This document shows, piece by piece, positions 1-6,670 of a stretch of DNA of 23,952 bases. Made by a program: the position numbers and the translations under genes. Origin of the DNA: Bacteroidota bacterium (lineage in GTDB: Bacteria; Bacteroidota; Bacteroidia; Chitinophagales; Chitinophagaceae); assembly GCA_023436685.1 (NCBI GenBank), contig JAEZIL010000009.1:1-23952 (forward strand), read 5' to 3'. Positions within the stretch are counted from its first letter, which is position 1; each line of letters opens with the position of its first letter. Below the pieces are notes generated by a model, which was given only the letters and a program-made list of their open reading frames with translations, searched no databases and was not told the origin of the DNA.

Positions 1-353
1 TCCTCCTCCTCGAACCTATACACATGATTATGAGCCCTATACATGGTGCAATCATTAACTGGTATGCACACAAATTTGGCTATGAGAACTTCAAGATGAA
101 CAATACATCTGAAAATCTCTTTCATGTAGATATACTTATGCTGGGTGAGGCTTACCATAATAACCACCACAAGCATGCTTCAAAGGTGAACTTTGGTTAC
201 CGCTGGCATGAGATAGACCCTGTGTATCCCGTTATCCTTCTTTTCAATAAATTGGGTATTATACACATCAACAAGCCCGTGCCCGAAATGGAAGAAATAC
301 AAAGCAAAACAGCCTTACGCACCCCGGCAAAAGAAGAAGACGCCTTAGTGTAG
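1..353 (+). CDS. Fatty acid desaturase, C-terminal part (5' truncated by window edge)
   Basis: The frame is open from base 3 to the TAG at 351-353, so the gene begins outside the window and the ATG at 24 is internal. The visible part, about 116 residues, contains HNNHHKH, which fits the third histidine box (HxxHH) of membrane acyl-CoA/acyl-lipid desaturases. The flanking GEAYHNNHH and the Gly-Tyr-Arg-Trp-His-Glu-Ile-Asp stretch are typical of the delta-9 (stearoyl-CoA desaturase-like) family. These di-iron membrane enzymes insert a cis double bond into saturated acyl chains and so affect membrane fluidity. The first two histidine boxes and most membrane segments are not visible, so regiospecificity cannot be judged. 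The tail after the His box is hydrophilic and ends in a charged Lys/Glu-rich stretch. Confidence 0.85.
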   Translation, partial: LLLEPIHMIMSPIHGAIINWYAHKFGYENFKMNNTSENLFHVDILMLGEAYHNNHHKHASKVNFGYRWHEIDPVYPVILLFNKLGIIHINKPVPEMEEIQSKTALRTPAKEEDALV

Positions 354-377
354 GTCTTATAACTATTTGTTTTGTGT

Positions 378-842
378 ATGGCTCAAGGGAAAAAGATATT
401 TACCATAGGCCACTCCAACCGTAATATTGAAGATCTGGCCAATATTTTACGGGTATATGATATTGCTTTATTAGCAGATGTACGCAGTTTCCCGGGCTCA
501 CAAAAATGGCCACAATTCAATAAGCAATTTTTAAGCTCCTACTTACAGCAGGTAAGCATTTCATACATACACATGCCCTTGCTTGGAGGCAAAATACCAG
601 TGAGTGGTGGCTATACAGCCTATATGCAAACGCAAACTTTTCATAAAGCAATTGCTGAGCTGGAACAAAGATCATTGGAATGCAATACAGCTTATATGTG
701 TGCCGAAGCTAACTGGCGAGATTGTCATCGTTCTCATATCAGCAATTTCCTGGAACAAAAAGGCTGGCAAGTGATACATATAAAATCGGCTGAAATTTCA
801 GAACAGCACTTCATTACGCCAAAGCAAGGCAAACTGTTTTAG
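378..842 (+). CDS. DUF488 domain-containing protein
   Basis: A 154-residue protein matching the DUF488 family along its whole length. It has the N-terminal Thr-Ile-Gly-His-Ser-Asn motif, the DVRSFPGS motif near residue 33, and the C-terminal CAEANWRDCHR block, which are the conserved positions of the family. The biochemical function is not established. The conserved Cys and His/Arg residues suggest a small active or metal-binding site, but that is inference. The in-frame TTG at 372 is only two codons upstream; ATG at 378 is preferred because family members begin just before the TIGHS strand. The gene starts 24 bases after the desaturase stop on the same strand, so co-transcription is plausible. 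Its stop overlaps the stop of the convergent M23 gene by 4 bases. Confidence 0.85.
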   Translation: MAQGKKIFTIGHSNRNIEDLANILRVYDIALLADVRSFPGSQKWPQFNKQFLSSYLQQVSISYIHMPLLGGKIPVSGGYTAYMQTQTFHKAIAELEQRSLECNTAYMCAEANWRDCHRSHISNFLEQKGWQVIHIKSAEISEQHFITPKQGKLF

Positions 843-1876
843 TCGAAAGACTGATTTCCTGCTGCGGCTATACGTACTATGCGGTCATAATCGGTAGGAG
901 AAAGATCATTGAAGAAGTAGTGAACAGGGTTAATTTTTTCTCCGTTTCGTATTACTTCATAATGGCAGTGTGGCCCTGTGCTTTTACCCGTATTACCCAC
1001 CCACCCAATCACCTCTCCCCGGCTTACTTTCTGCCCACGAGTGGCTTTTATACGTACCATATGGCCATATAATGTTTGGTAGCCGTAGCCATGGTTTATA
1101 ATTACGTGATTGCCGTATCCACCATGATCGTAGCCGGTTTCTATAACAGCACCATCGGCGGTGGCATATATTGGAGTACCCGTTGCCGCAGCAAAATCCA
1201 AGCCTGTGTGCATTTTAGGTGTTTTATATATAGGATCTATCCTGTAACCAAACCCAGATGCAAGCTTTTCGAGACTTTTATTGGCTATAGGCTGTATGGC
1301 GGGTATACTTTGCAACATCTTCTCTTTTGCTGCGATCATTTGCTCCAGAGTATCGTAAGAAGCTTTTTGAACCTGAATGCGCTTACGCAATAGGCCAACT
1401 TTTGCCTCCAGGGCACCTATTAAATCTTCAGTAGGGATATAATCAAGCAATTGAGGGTCTTGTTCGCTGTATCTTTTACCTCTACGTATGCTATCGGGCA
1501 GCGGAGCCGATTCAAATATAGCCCTGTACACATTATCATCCCTTCTTTCCAGTTCTATTAATGCTCGGTCGGTCTGTATTATCCGGGTTTGAAGTTGTGT
1601 ATATGCATCGCGTAACATAGCCATTTCGCTACGCATTTGCTTTTCCTTTGGGGAGTCTATAAACCGGAAAGCTATAGCTACTATAATTACCGAGGTTACA
1701 ATGGTGGCGCACGCAAGACCTACCCATCTCAGCAATTGCTGCCTCCACGATAGCTCCAGTTTTTCAAACTTATGCGTTTCCGTATTGTAGAAATACTTTC
1801 TTACCCTCTTCAAACCATCTATAAATAATTGCGCAAAACTAATGCATTGCAAGTTACCGATGCGGAGGTTAAGCAT
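839..1876 (-). CDS. Membrane-anchored M23 (LytM-type) metallopeptidase
   Basis: About 345 residues. A short cytoplasmic N-terminus leads into one transmembrane helix near residues 51-70, a charged periplasmic coiled-coil region at about 75-200, and a C-terminal M23 domain. Zinc ligands are visible as H223-x3-D227 and the H303-x-H305 pair, in the order normal for active lysostaphin/LytM endopeptidases. It probably cleaves peptide cross-links in periplasmic peptidoglycan. TM plus coiled coil plus M23 is the common Bacteroidota arrangement, also seen in MepM/DipM-like proteins. The start is uncertain: ATG at 1876 is used, but relatives usually begin around the Lys-Tyr-Phe-Tyr-Asn-Thr motif, so TTG at 1813 is possible; TTG at 1879 is also in frame. 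An 11-bp hairpin lies 9 bases upstream of the ATG. Confidence 0.9.
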   Translation of the reverse strand: MLNLRIGNLQCISFAQLFIDGLKRVRKYFYNTETHKFEKLELSWRQQLLRWVGLACATIVTSVIIVAIAFRFIDSPKEKQMRSEMAMLRDAYTQLQTRIIQTDRALIELERRDDNVYRAIFESAPLPDSIRRGKRYSEQDPQLLDYIPTEDLIGALEAKVGLLRKRIQVQKASYDTLEQMIAAKEKMLQSIPAIQPIANKSLEKLASGFGYRIDPIYKTPKMHTGLDFAAATGTPIYATADGAVIETGYDHGGYGNHVIINHGYGYQTLYGHMVRIKATRGQKVSRGEVIGWVGNTGKSTGPHCHYEVIRNGEKINPVHYFFNDLSPTDYDRIVRIAAAGNQSFD

Positions 1877-1884
1877 CAATACAT

Positions 1885-1910
1885 AACGAGCCTTTAGAAA
1901 AAGGCTCGTT
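1885..1910 (-). promoter_or_regulatory. Perfect hairpin in the leader of the M23 peptidase gene
   Basis: The arms 1885-1895 and 1900-1910 are perfect 11-base reverse complements (AACGAGCCTTT) around the loop AGAA. The hairpin sits 9 bases before the M23 ATG and downstream of a minus-strand -7-like box at 1954-1961, so it would lie in the mRNA leader. Neither side carries a proper T run, so a simple terminator is unlikely. If translation starts at the alternative TTG at 1813, the hairpin is simply mid-leader. A role is inferred, not shown. Confidence 0.45.
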
Positions 1911-1953
1911 GCTGCTTTCGCAGGGGTAAGAGAGAATTTTTAATATTACAAGG

Positions 1954-1961
1954 CAAAGCTA
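1954..1961 (-). promoter_or_regulatory. Candidate -7 box for the M23 peptidase gene
   Basis: Reading the minus strand gives TAGCTTTG, an exact match to the Bacteroidota -7 consensus TAnnTTTG. It lies about 80 bases before the M23 ATG in the divergent region with gldF. No clear TTG -33 element is found at the expected distance, so support is moderate. Confidence 0.4.
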
Positions 1962-2101
1962 ACTGTAGTATATCCCCGAAGACATACCCCAAATCTGGTA
2001 ATTATTATAAGGGGAGACACGTAGATATAAGTATTTTTTCAAATACATATCCCTTCAGGTTTTAACACATTGGTATGACTGTGAAAACGCTACCAATTTG
2101 C

Positions 2102-2109
2102 TATATTTG
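2102..2109 (+). promoter_or_regulatory. Candidate -7 box of the gldF-gldG-DUF4340 operon
   Basis: TATATTTG is an exact match to the Bacteroidota -7 consensus TAnnTTTG and ends 34 bases before the gldF ATG. The -33 position, about 2079-2083, holds only a partial match (GTG). This is the only exact consensus match on this strand that I found between the divergent M23 gene and gldF. Confidence 0.45.
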
Positions 2110-2143
2110 CCCACTTCCCAACAATATTTGAACGAAGCTACAC

Positions 2144-2893
2144 ATGCGCAGCATTTTCATTAAGGAGATCAACTCCTTTTTCAGTTCTATAGTAGGTTAT
2201 GTTGCAGTGCTTGTATTCCTTATAGCCTGCGGCCTGTTTCTATGGGTTATACCTGGCTCAAGCATTCTTGAGTATGGTTACGCCTCACTCGATAGGTACT
2301 TTGAAATGGCTCCATGGTTATTAATGCTACTGATACCTGCCGTTACCATGCGCTCTTTTGCCGATGAATTTCGCGGGGGCACTATTGAATGGTTATCTAC
2401 CAAACCTCTCACCGACCTGGATATTATTGTAGGCAAATACCTGGCTTCGCTGGCATTGGTAGTATTTGCCATAATACCTACCCTTATATATGTATACACG
2501 GTAAATAATCTTTCCTTACTTGAAAACAATATTGATTTTGGTTCAGTAATTGGCTCCTACATCGGCCTTTTATTTTTGGCAGCAGGCTTTACCGCTATTG
2601 GCATATTTTGTTCGTCTCTTACCAACAATCAGATTGTAGGCTTCCTTGTTGCCTTATTTGCTTGTTACATATTGTATAGTGGTTTCGAAGCACTGAGCAA
2701 AATACCTTCATTTACAGGTGGCTTTGATTATTATTTAAGCATGGTTGGCATGTCTTTCCACTATAATTCTATCAGCCGGGGTTTTATTGATTCCCGAGAC
2801 GTTATATACTTTTTATCGGTTATTGTTTTATTTGTTTCACTTACCCGTTTGTCGCTTAACCGCCGTACCTGGGATACAGCAACACAAGATTGA
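2144..2893 (+). CDS. gldF: Gliding motility-associated ABC transporter permease GldF
   Basis: A 249-residue integral membrane protein of the ABC-2 permease type with about six hydrophobic helices, near residues 15-35, 57-67, 97-120, 135-160, 165-182 and 222-237. The N-terminal signature (an amphipathic MRSIFIKEINSFFSS segment, then the Ser-Phe-Ala-Asp-Glu and GGTIEWLSTKPL motifs after the second helix) matches GldF. In gliding Bacteroidota GldF pairs with GldG and the ATPase GldA in a membrane complex linked to gliding, with an unknown substrate. ATG at 2144 is well placed. The stop overlaps the possible TTG start of gldG, showing tight operon linkage. gldA is not in this window, which is usual because it often lies elsewhere in the genome. 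Confidence 0.92.
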   Translation: MRSIFIKEINSFFSSIVGYVAVLVFLIACGLFLWVIPGSSILEYGYASLDRYFEMAPWLLMLLIPAVTMRSFADEFRGGTIEWLSTKPLTDLDIIVGKYLASLALVVFAIIPTLIYVYTVNNLSLLENNIDFGSVIGSYIGLLFLAAGFTAIGIFCSSLTNNQIVGFLVALFACYILYSGFEALSKIPSFTGGFDYYLSMVGMSFHYNSISRGFIDSRDVIYFLSVIVLFVSLTRLSLNRRTWDTATQD

Positions 2894-2907
2894 TATTATA
2901 CCGGAAC

Positions 2908-4638
2908 ATGGCCACTAATACCTCTAGCAAAAGAAAGTCGCAACAGCAGCAGGCAGTAATACGTATCCTTGTTCTGGCTGCTATACTTATATGTATCAAC
3001 ATGCTGGCAGCCCGTTTTCACTTTGGGCTTGATCTTACTAAAGAAAAACGGTTCACCTTATCTGCACCTACTGTTACGTTGCTACGCAATATGGACGACG
3101 TTGCTGTGATAGATGTTTACCTGAAAGGTAAATTTCCCGCAGGTTTCCAGCGCCTTGCAGAGTCTACACGCGAGCGTTTACAATCTTTCCGCGAATATGC
3201 CGGTGCAAACATCATTGTACGATTTACCGACCCTTTTGAAGGGAAAAGCGAGGAAGAGAAAGGGCCTATATACGAACAACTTTCAAAAAAAGGTATCACC
3301 CCTGTAAATATGCAGGTAAAAGGCGACGATGATGGTTACCAGGAAAAGATCATTTTCCCGTATGCGCTCGTACGATATAAAGGACGCGAAATGCCGGTGC
3401 GTTTACTAGAAAACTCGTTGGCTCTTGCTCCTCTGGAAGCATTAAACTACTCAGAATCGTTATTGGAATATAAGTTTGCTAACGCCCTTAACAAACTGCA
3501 GAGGCCACAAAAGCCTGAAGTAGCATATATCATGGGGCATGGCGAATCGCTGGGCATGCATACTTTCGATTTGCTAACTGCATTAAGGGGTCCCTATATA
3601 GTGGATACACTGGACCTGGTAAATAGTTTATATATTCCAAACTATTATAAGGCTATCATCATTAATAAACCTACCCAGCCTTTTGACGATAAGGATAAGT
3701 TCAAAATTGATCAGTACATAATGAATGGCGGCCACGTGCTTTGGGCAGTTGAAACCCTTAATGCAACAATGGATAGCCTGCAAAAAGGCAGCCAGCAATT
3801 TATCAGCACGGCCTATGAATTAAACCTTGATGACCAACTTTTTAAATACGGTGTACGTATAAATAGTGATTTGATTGAGGACCTGCAGTGTTTGCAAATA
3901 CCGGTAATAGATGGACAGGTAAATAATAACCCGCAAATGGCATTAAAATCCTGGCTTTATTATCCCTTATTCCTGCCCTCAATTAACCACCCTATAGTTA
4001 AAAATATGGACGCCATAGCATCTATGTTTGCTAACAGTATTGATACCGTGGGTAGCCCGGAAATAAAAAAAACTGTTTTACTTCAATCATCAAAATATAG
4101 CCGTGTAGCGCAGGCCCCGATACGTGTAAGCTTAAGCATGCTGCGGTACCCACCACGGCCTGAGCTATTTAACAATCCTAATAAAGCTGCAGCAGTATTG
4201 CTGGAAGGAAAATTCAAATCTGTTTTCCAAAACCGTCTGTCTCCTCAATTTATTTCAATAATGAGGGATTCAATAAAACGGGATATTAAGACCGAATCGG
4301 ATAGTGCTACCAGTATGATAGTAATATCGGATGGAGATATGCTGAATAATGATTTCACACAGCGTATGGGGCCAATGGAAATGGGCTTTTGGCGTTTTAC
4401 CAACGATAAGTTTGCCAACAAAAACTTTATACTCAATTGCCTTGAATATCTCACCGACAACAGCGGCCTTCTCGAAGCGCGAAATAAAGACGTGCGCTTA
4501 AGAGTAATGGACGGAGGAAGAGTAAAAGAGGAAAAGGGAATGTGGCAGGCAATAAACATAGGCGTACCCATTGCATTGGTACTGGTGTTTGCATCATGTT
4601 ATCTCTTCTTCCGGAAACGTAAGTACGAGAAGCAATAA
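2908..4638 (+). CDS. gldG: Gliding motility-associated ABC transporter component GldG
   Basis: A 576-residue protein with one N-terminal membrane helix (about 20-36), a large extracytoplasmic domain, and a C-terminal helix followed by a basic FFRKRKYEKQ tail. The motif LTKEKRFTLS just after the first helix and the later Ile-Met-Gly-His-Gly-Glu motif are characteristic of GldG and the related ABC-transporter auxiliary (GldG-like/DUF7088) family. It is the partner of GldF, with most of the protein in the periplasm. ATG at 2908 is preferred; an in-frame TTG at 2890 would overlap the gldF stop. The length fits the family. The gene is 29 bases upstream of a DUF4340 gene, a frequent neighbour of such permease/auxiliary pairs. 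Confidence 0.92.
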   Translation: MATNTSSKRKSQQQQAVIRILVLAAILICINMLAARFHFGLDLTKEKRFTLSAPTVTLLRNMDDVAVIDVYLKGKFPAGFQRLAESTRERLQSFREYAGANIIVRFTDPFEGKSEEEKGPIYEQLSKKGITPVNMQVKGDDDGYQEKIIFPYALVRYKGREMPVRLLENSLALAPLEALNYSESLLEYKFANALNKLQRPQKPEVAYIMGHGESLGMHTFDLLTALRGPYIVDTLDLVNSLYIPNYYKAIIINKPTQPFDDKDKFKIDQYIMNGGHVLWAVETLNATMDSLQKGSQQFISTAYELNLDDQLFKYGVRINSDLIEDLQCLQIPVIDGQVNNNPQMALKSWLYYPLFLPSINHPIVKNMDAIASMFANSIDTVGSPEIKKTVLLQSSKYSRVAQAPIRVSLSMLRYPPRPELFNNPNKAAAVLLEGKFKSVFQNRLSPQFISIMRDSIKRDIKTESDSATSMIVISDGDMLNNDFTQRMGPMEMGFWRFTNDKFANKNFILNCLEYLTDNSGLLEARNKDVRLRVMDGGRVKEEKGMWQAINIGVPIALVLVFASCYLFFRKRKYEKQ

Positions 4639-4667
4639 TTATTTCACTCAAAATTATTTCAACGCTC

Positions 4668-5738
4668 ATGCGTAAAACCATATTGTACATAGTGATTCTT
4701 GGTATACTGGGCTATGGTGTATACTATTTTATATTCAGCAATAAAGACGCATTTGCTACAGATGAGGCCGGGTTTACTATTCCCGACACAGCTTCTATTG
4801 GGAAATTATTTCTTGCCGACAAGTCGGGTAATACAGTATTACTTGAACGTACAGATAATGGTTGGCTATTAAACAAAACATACCCTGCTATTCAGCAACA
4901 TGTAAACACATTACTTACTACTTTAGCCAAACAGGTACCAATGTACCCTGTTGCTGAAGAGCAGCACGACAATGTAATACGTAGCCTTGCTACAGAAGGC
5001 ATTAAGGTTGAAGTATACAATAATAAAGGTGACAAGCTACGAACCTTCTATGTGGGCGGGCAAGTACAAGCACAGTATGGCACATACATGCTGATGGAAA
5101 ATGCGGAGCGCCCATATGTGGTACAAATACCAGGTATGTTTGGCTATTTAACACCGCGCTATGGTACCGATTTTAAACTTTGGAGAAACCGGAATGTAGT
5201 TGATATCACAGCAGAAAATCTTAAGCTGGTTTCGGTTAATTACTTATCCGAGCCACTCAATTCGTTTACGCTTGTACAAGATAACAATGGCAATATCAGT
5301 GTTTCAATTGACAGTGGCTTGTCTCAAGGCAAGACCTTGAATACTAACAGGGCCAAATCTTATCTGCGTTTCTTTCAAAACGTAAATAGTGAGGTAATAA
5401 TAAATGGCAATCCTGGATTAGATACACTTTTCAGCAGCTTGAATAAAAGATGTATTGTGGATATTGAGGATAAACAAGGTACAAAACAGCATATAGAAGT
5501 GTACTGGATGCCCGTAAACAGGCGGAGTAAAAACCAGCTAACCCCCGATCCAAATATACCAGAGGGGTATGATGCTGACCGTTTTTATGCTACACTTAAT
5601 AACTTTAAAGACACAGTAATAATACAGCGTGCAACCTTCGATAAGATATTTAGGAAGGGATATGAATTTTATCAGGCAGAGACGCAGCCGGGCTTCGCAA
5701 TAGATACGGTAGTTAATGCAACAAAAATGAGCCAATAG
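4668..5738 (+). CDS. DUF4340 domain-containing membrane-anchored protein
   Basis: A 356-residue protein with an N-terminal hydrophobic anchor (residues 5-23) and a long extracytoplasmic region with the DUF4340 pattern: a repeated strand-turn unit (about 30-75), the Thr-Phe-Tyr-Val-Gly-Gly motif near 128, and the Phe-Lys-Leu-Trp-Arg-Asn-Arg segment near 170. DUF4340 genes commonly sit directly after ABC-2 permease and GldG-like genes, so it is probably an accessory of the GldFG complex; the molecular role is unknown. It follows gldG by 29 bases and should be the last gene of the operon. Its stop is one base from the stop of the opposing small gene, and no hairpin terminator is visible between them. 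Confidence 0.85.
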   Translation: MRKTILYIVILGILGYGVYYFIFSNKDAFATDEAGFTIPDTASIGKLFLADKSGNTVLLERTDNGWLLNKTYPAIQQHVNTLLTTLAKQVPMYPVAEEQHDNVIRSLATEGIKVEVYNNKGDKLRTFYVGGQVQAQYGTYMLMENAERPYVVQIPGMFGYLTPRYGTDFKLWRNRNVVDITAENLKLVSVNYLSEPLNSFTLVQDNNGNISVSIDSGLSQGKTLNTNRAKSYLRFFQNVNSEVIINGNPGLDTLFSSLNKRCIVDIEDKQGTKQHIEVYWMPVNRRSKNQLTPDPNIPEGYDADRFYATLNNFKDTVIIQRATFDKIFRKGYEFYQAETQPGFAIDTVVNATKMSQ

Positions 5739-5739
5739 G

Positions 5740-6066
5740 CTACACTGCTACAGCATTGCTATTGTGCTGCAGGTAAGAATGTAGCTCTTCAAAAACAACC
5801 ATACTTTTGTCTGATACGCTGCGGGCAAGCAGAAGTACATCATAATGCTGGCCCTTATAAAATTCCAGAGCCAAATGAGGATCTCCGCTATTTAGATAGT
5901 TATAGGCAAATAAGCGCTTTTTTTCAGGGTCGAAAGGGCATATTGCCACACTCTCTATCCTGCTAAAATCAGTAGGCTCCTGTAAAAGTATTTTACCTAC
6001 AAGATGTTGATATTGCTTGCATACTAACCTTGCTTGCAATAGCGTAAGTGATTGCTGCTCTCTCAT
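5740..6066 (-). CDS. Small hypothetical protein
   Basis: A 108-residue protein that I do not recognise. ATG at 6066 is chosen; an in-frame TTG at 6096 would add ten polar residues. It has no signal peptide or membrane helix and looks soluble and cytoplasmic, with alternating helical and strand-like stretches and a central Cys-Pro-Phe-Asp-Pro-Glu-Lys motif. Sequence complexity and codon use are like neighbouring real genes. It converges on the DUF4340 gene with a one-base gap. The transcription start probably lies in the AT-rich region upstream, on the far side of which murF-alr diverges. Confidence 0.6.
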   Translation of the reverse strand: MREQQSLTLLQARLVCKQYQHLVGKILLQEPTDFSRIESVAICPFDPEKKRLFAYNYLNSGDPHLALEFYKGQHYDVLLLARSVSDKSMVVFEELHSYLQHNSNAVAV

Positions 6067-6213
6067 TTTATAGTGGTTTTCAGTGTGTGAAGCCAATTAC
6101 AACCCCATCCTTTATATAGAATTATCCCTTAATAGTAAAAATAAACAAATTGATAATGTTAAAACGTTAGCAGGCAGGAAAGAGCAACGTTTTTATCCAC
6201 ATTTTGTTTGTAC

Positions 6214-6291
6214 AAATAAAAAGGCGCAGGTTAGCAGTATAGACTCTCAAGGTACGGCCATGCACCCCACATCATATACTACGCCTGCGCT
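6214..6291 (-). ncRNA. Candidate structured small RNA or long-loop terminator
   Basis: On the minus strand, GCGCAGG (6290-6284) pairs with CCTGCGC (6230-6224), and this outer stem is followed directly by CTTTTTATTT, as in an intrinsic terminator. Inside it, AGTATA (6280-6275) pairs with TATACT (6241-6236), and GGTGC (6266-6262) pairs with GTACC (6255-6251, one G-U pair) around a 6-base loop. Three nested helices with two internal loops make a rod of about 70 nt. A 4-bp mini-hairpin (GCTT/AAGC) lies just upstream. No gene on the minus strand precedes it, so it would end an independent small transcript. I do not recognise an RNA family, and the 5' end is not defined. Confidence 0.4.
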
Positions 6292-6481
6292 TATCGCAAG
6301 CAAAGCTTTTACTCCCTGATGTGATCATTTATTGGCCGTTCTTAGAGATCAGGATAATAAGCTATCGCTTAATATTTAGTAGGCGTTAAGCCTTACAATC
6401 TTGGTTTTATCAGAACTTACTTAGCAAAAAATATACCGAACTTAGATTCTTAGTATGATTTTTCGGCATTTTCTAAAAAAT

Positions 6482-6502
6482 TGCATATCAATATTATATG
6501 CA
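6482..6502. repeat. 21-bp inverted repeat upstream of murF-alr
   Basis: TGCATAT, seven spacer bases, then ATATGCA: perfect 7-bp arms with centres about one and a half helical turns apart, a layout usual for dimeric repressor sites. It lies about 170 bases before the murF-alr start. The sequence is AT-rich, so chance occurrence is possible; no regulator is known. Confidence 0.35.
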
Positions 6503-6670
6503 TTGTATCATAGTGTTTTTTTGCCAAGCGGACACGAAGTTAGAAAAATTTCCAGCATAACAAAAAATAAAAATTAAAGAATAAACACATTTAATTAATA
6601 CATATAAAACGATATAAATTTTCTAACTTTCTTACTGTTTTTCTGAGGTAATTTGCCAGCACATTATAGT

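Larger units (their letters stand above)
6067..6670. other. Long AT-rich intergenic region before murF-alr
   Basis: About 600 bases between divergent genes, without a convincing protein gene; a 78-codon open frame at 6083-6319 has no protein-like features and crosses a structured element. It holds a hairpin-rich element with a minus-strand T run (6214-6291), a 10-bp palindrome TTTGTACAAA (6207-6216), a single DnaA-box match (6193-6201), a 21-bp inverted repeat (6482-6502) and a long-range inverted repeat (6539-6551 with 6616-6627). The last 250 bases are very AT-rich. Confidence 0.6.

Noticed and set aside
839..842. 4-base overlap of convergent stops (DUF488 and M23), and the one-base gap at 5738-5740
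   Set aside because: Tight convergent ends are common in compact bacterial genomes and need no special explanation.
6193..6201. Perfect DnaA box TTATCCACA (another on the minus strand at 10526-10534)
   Set aside because: Isolated single matches without the clustering, neighbouring dnaA/dnaN genes or repeat pattern expected of an origin. Both fall within chance expectation for AT-rich sequence.
6083..6319. 78-codon open frame on the plus strand
   Set aside because: No protein-like features, crosses the structured RNA candidate, and no conserved motif is visible.
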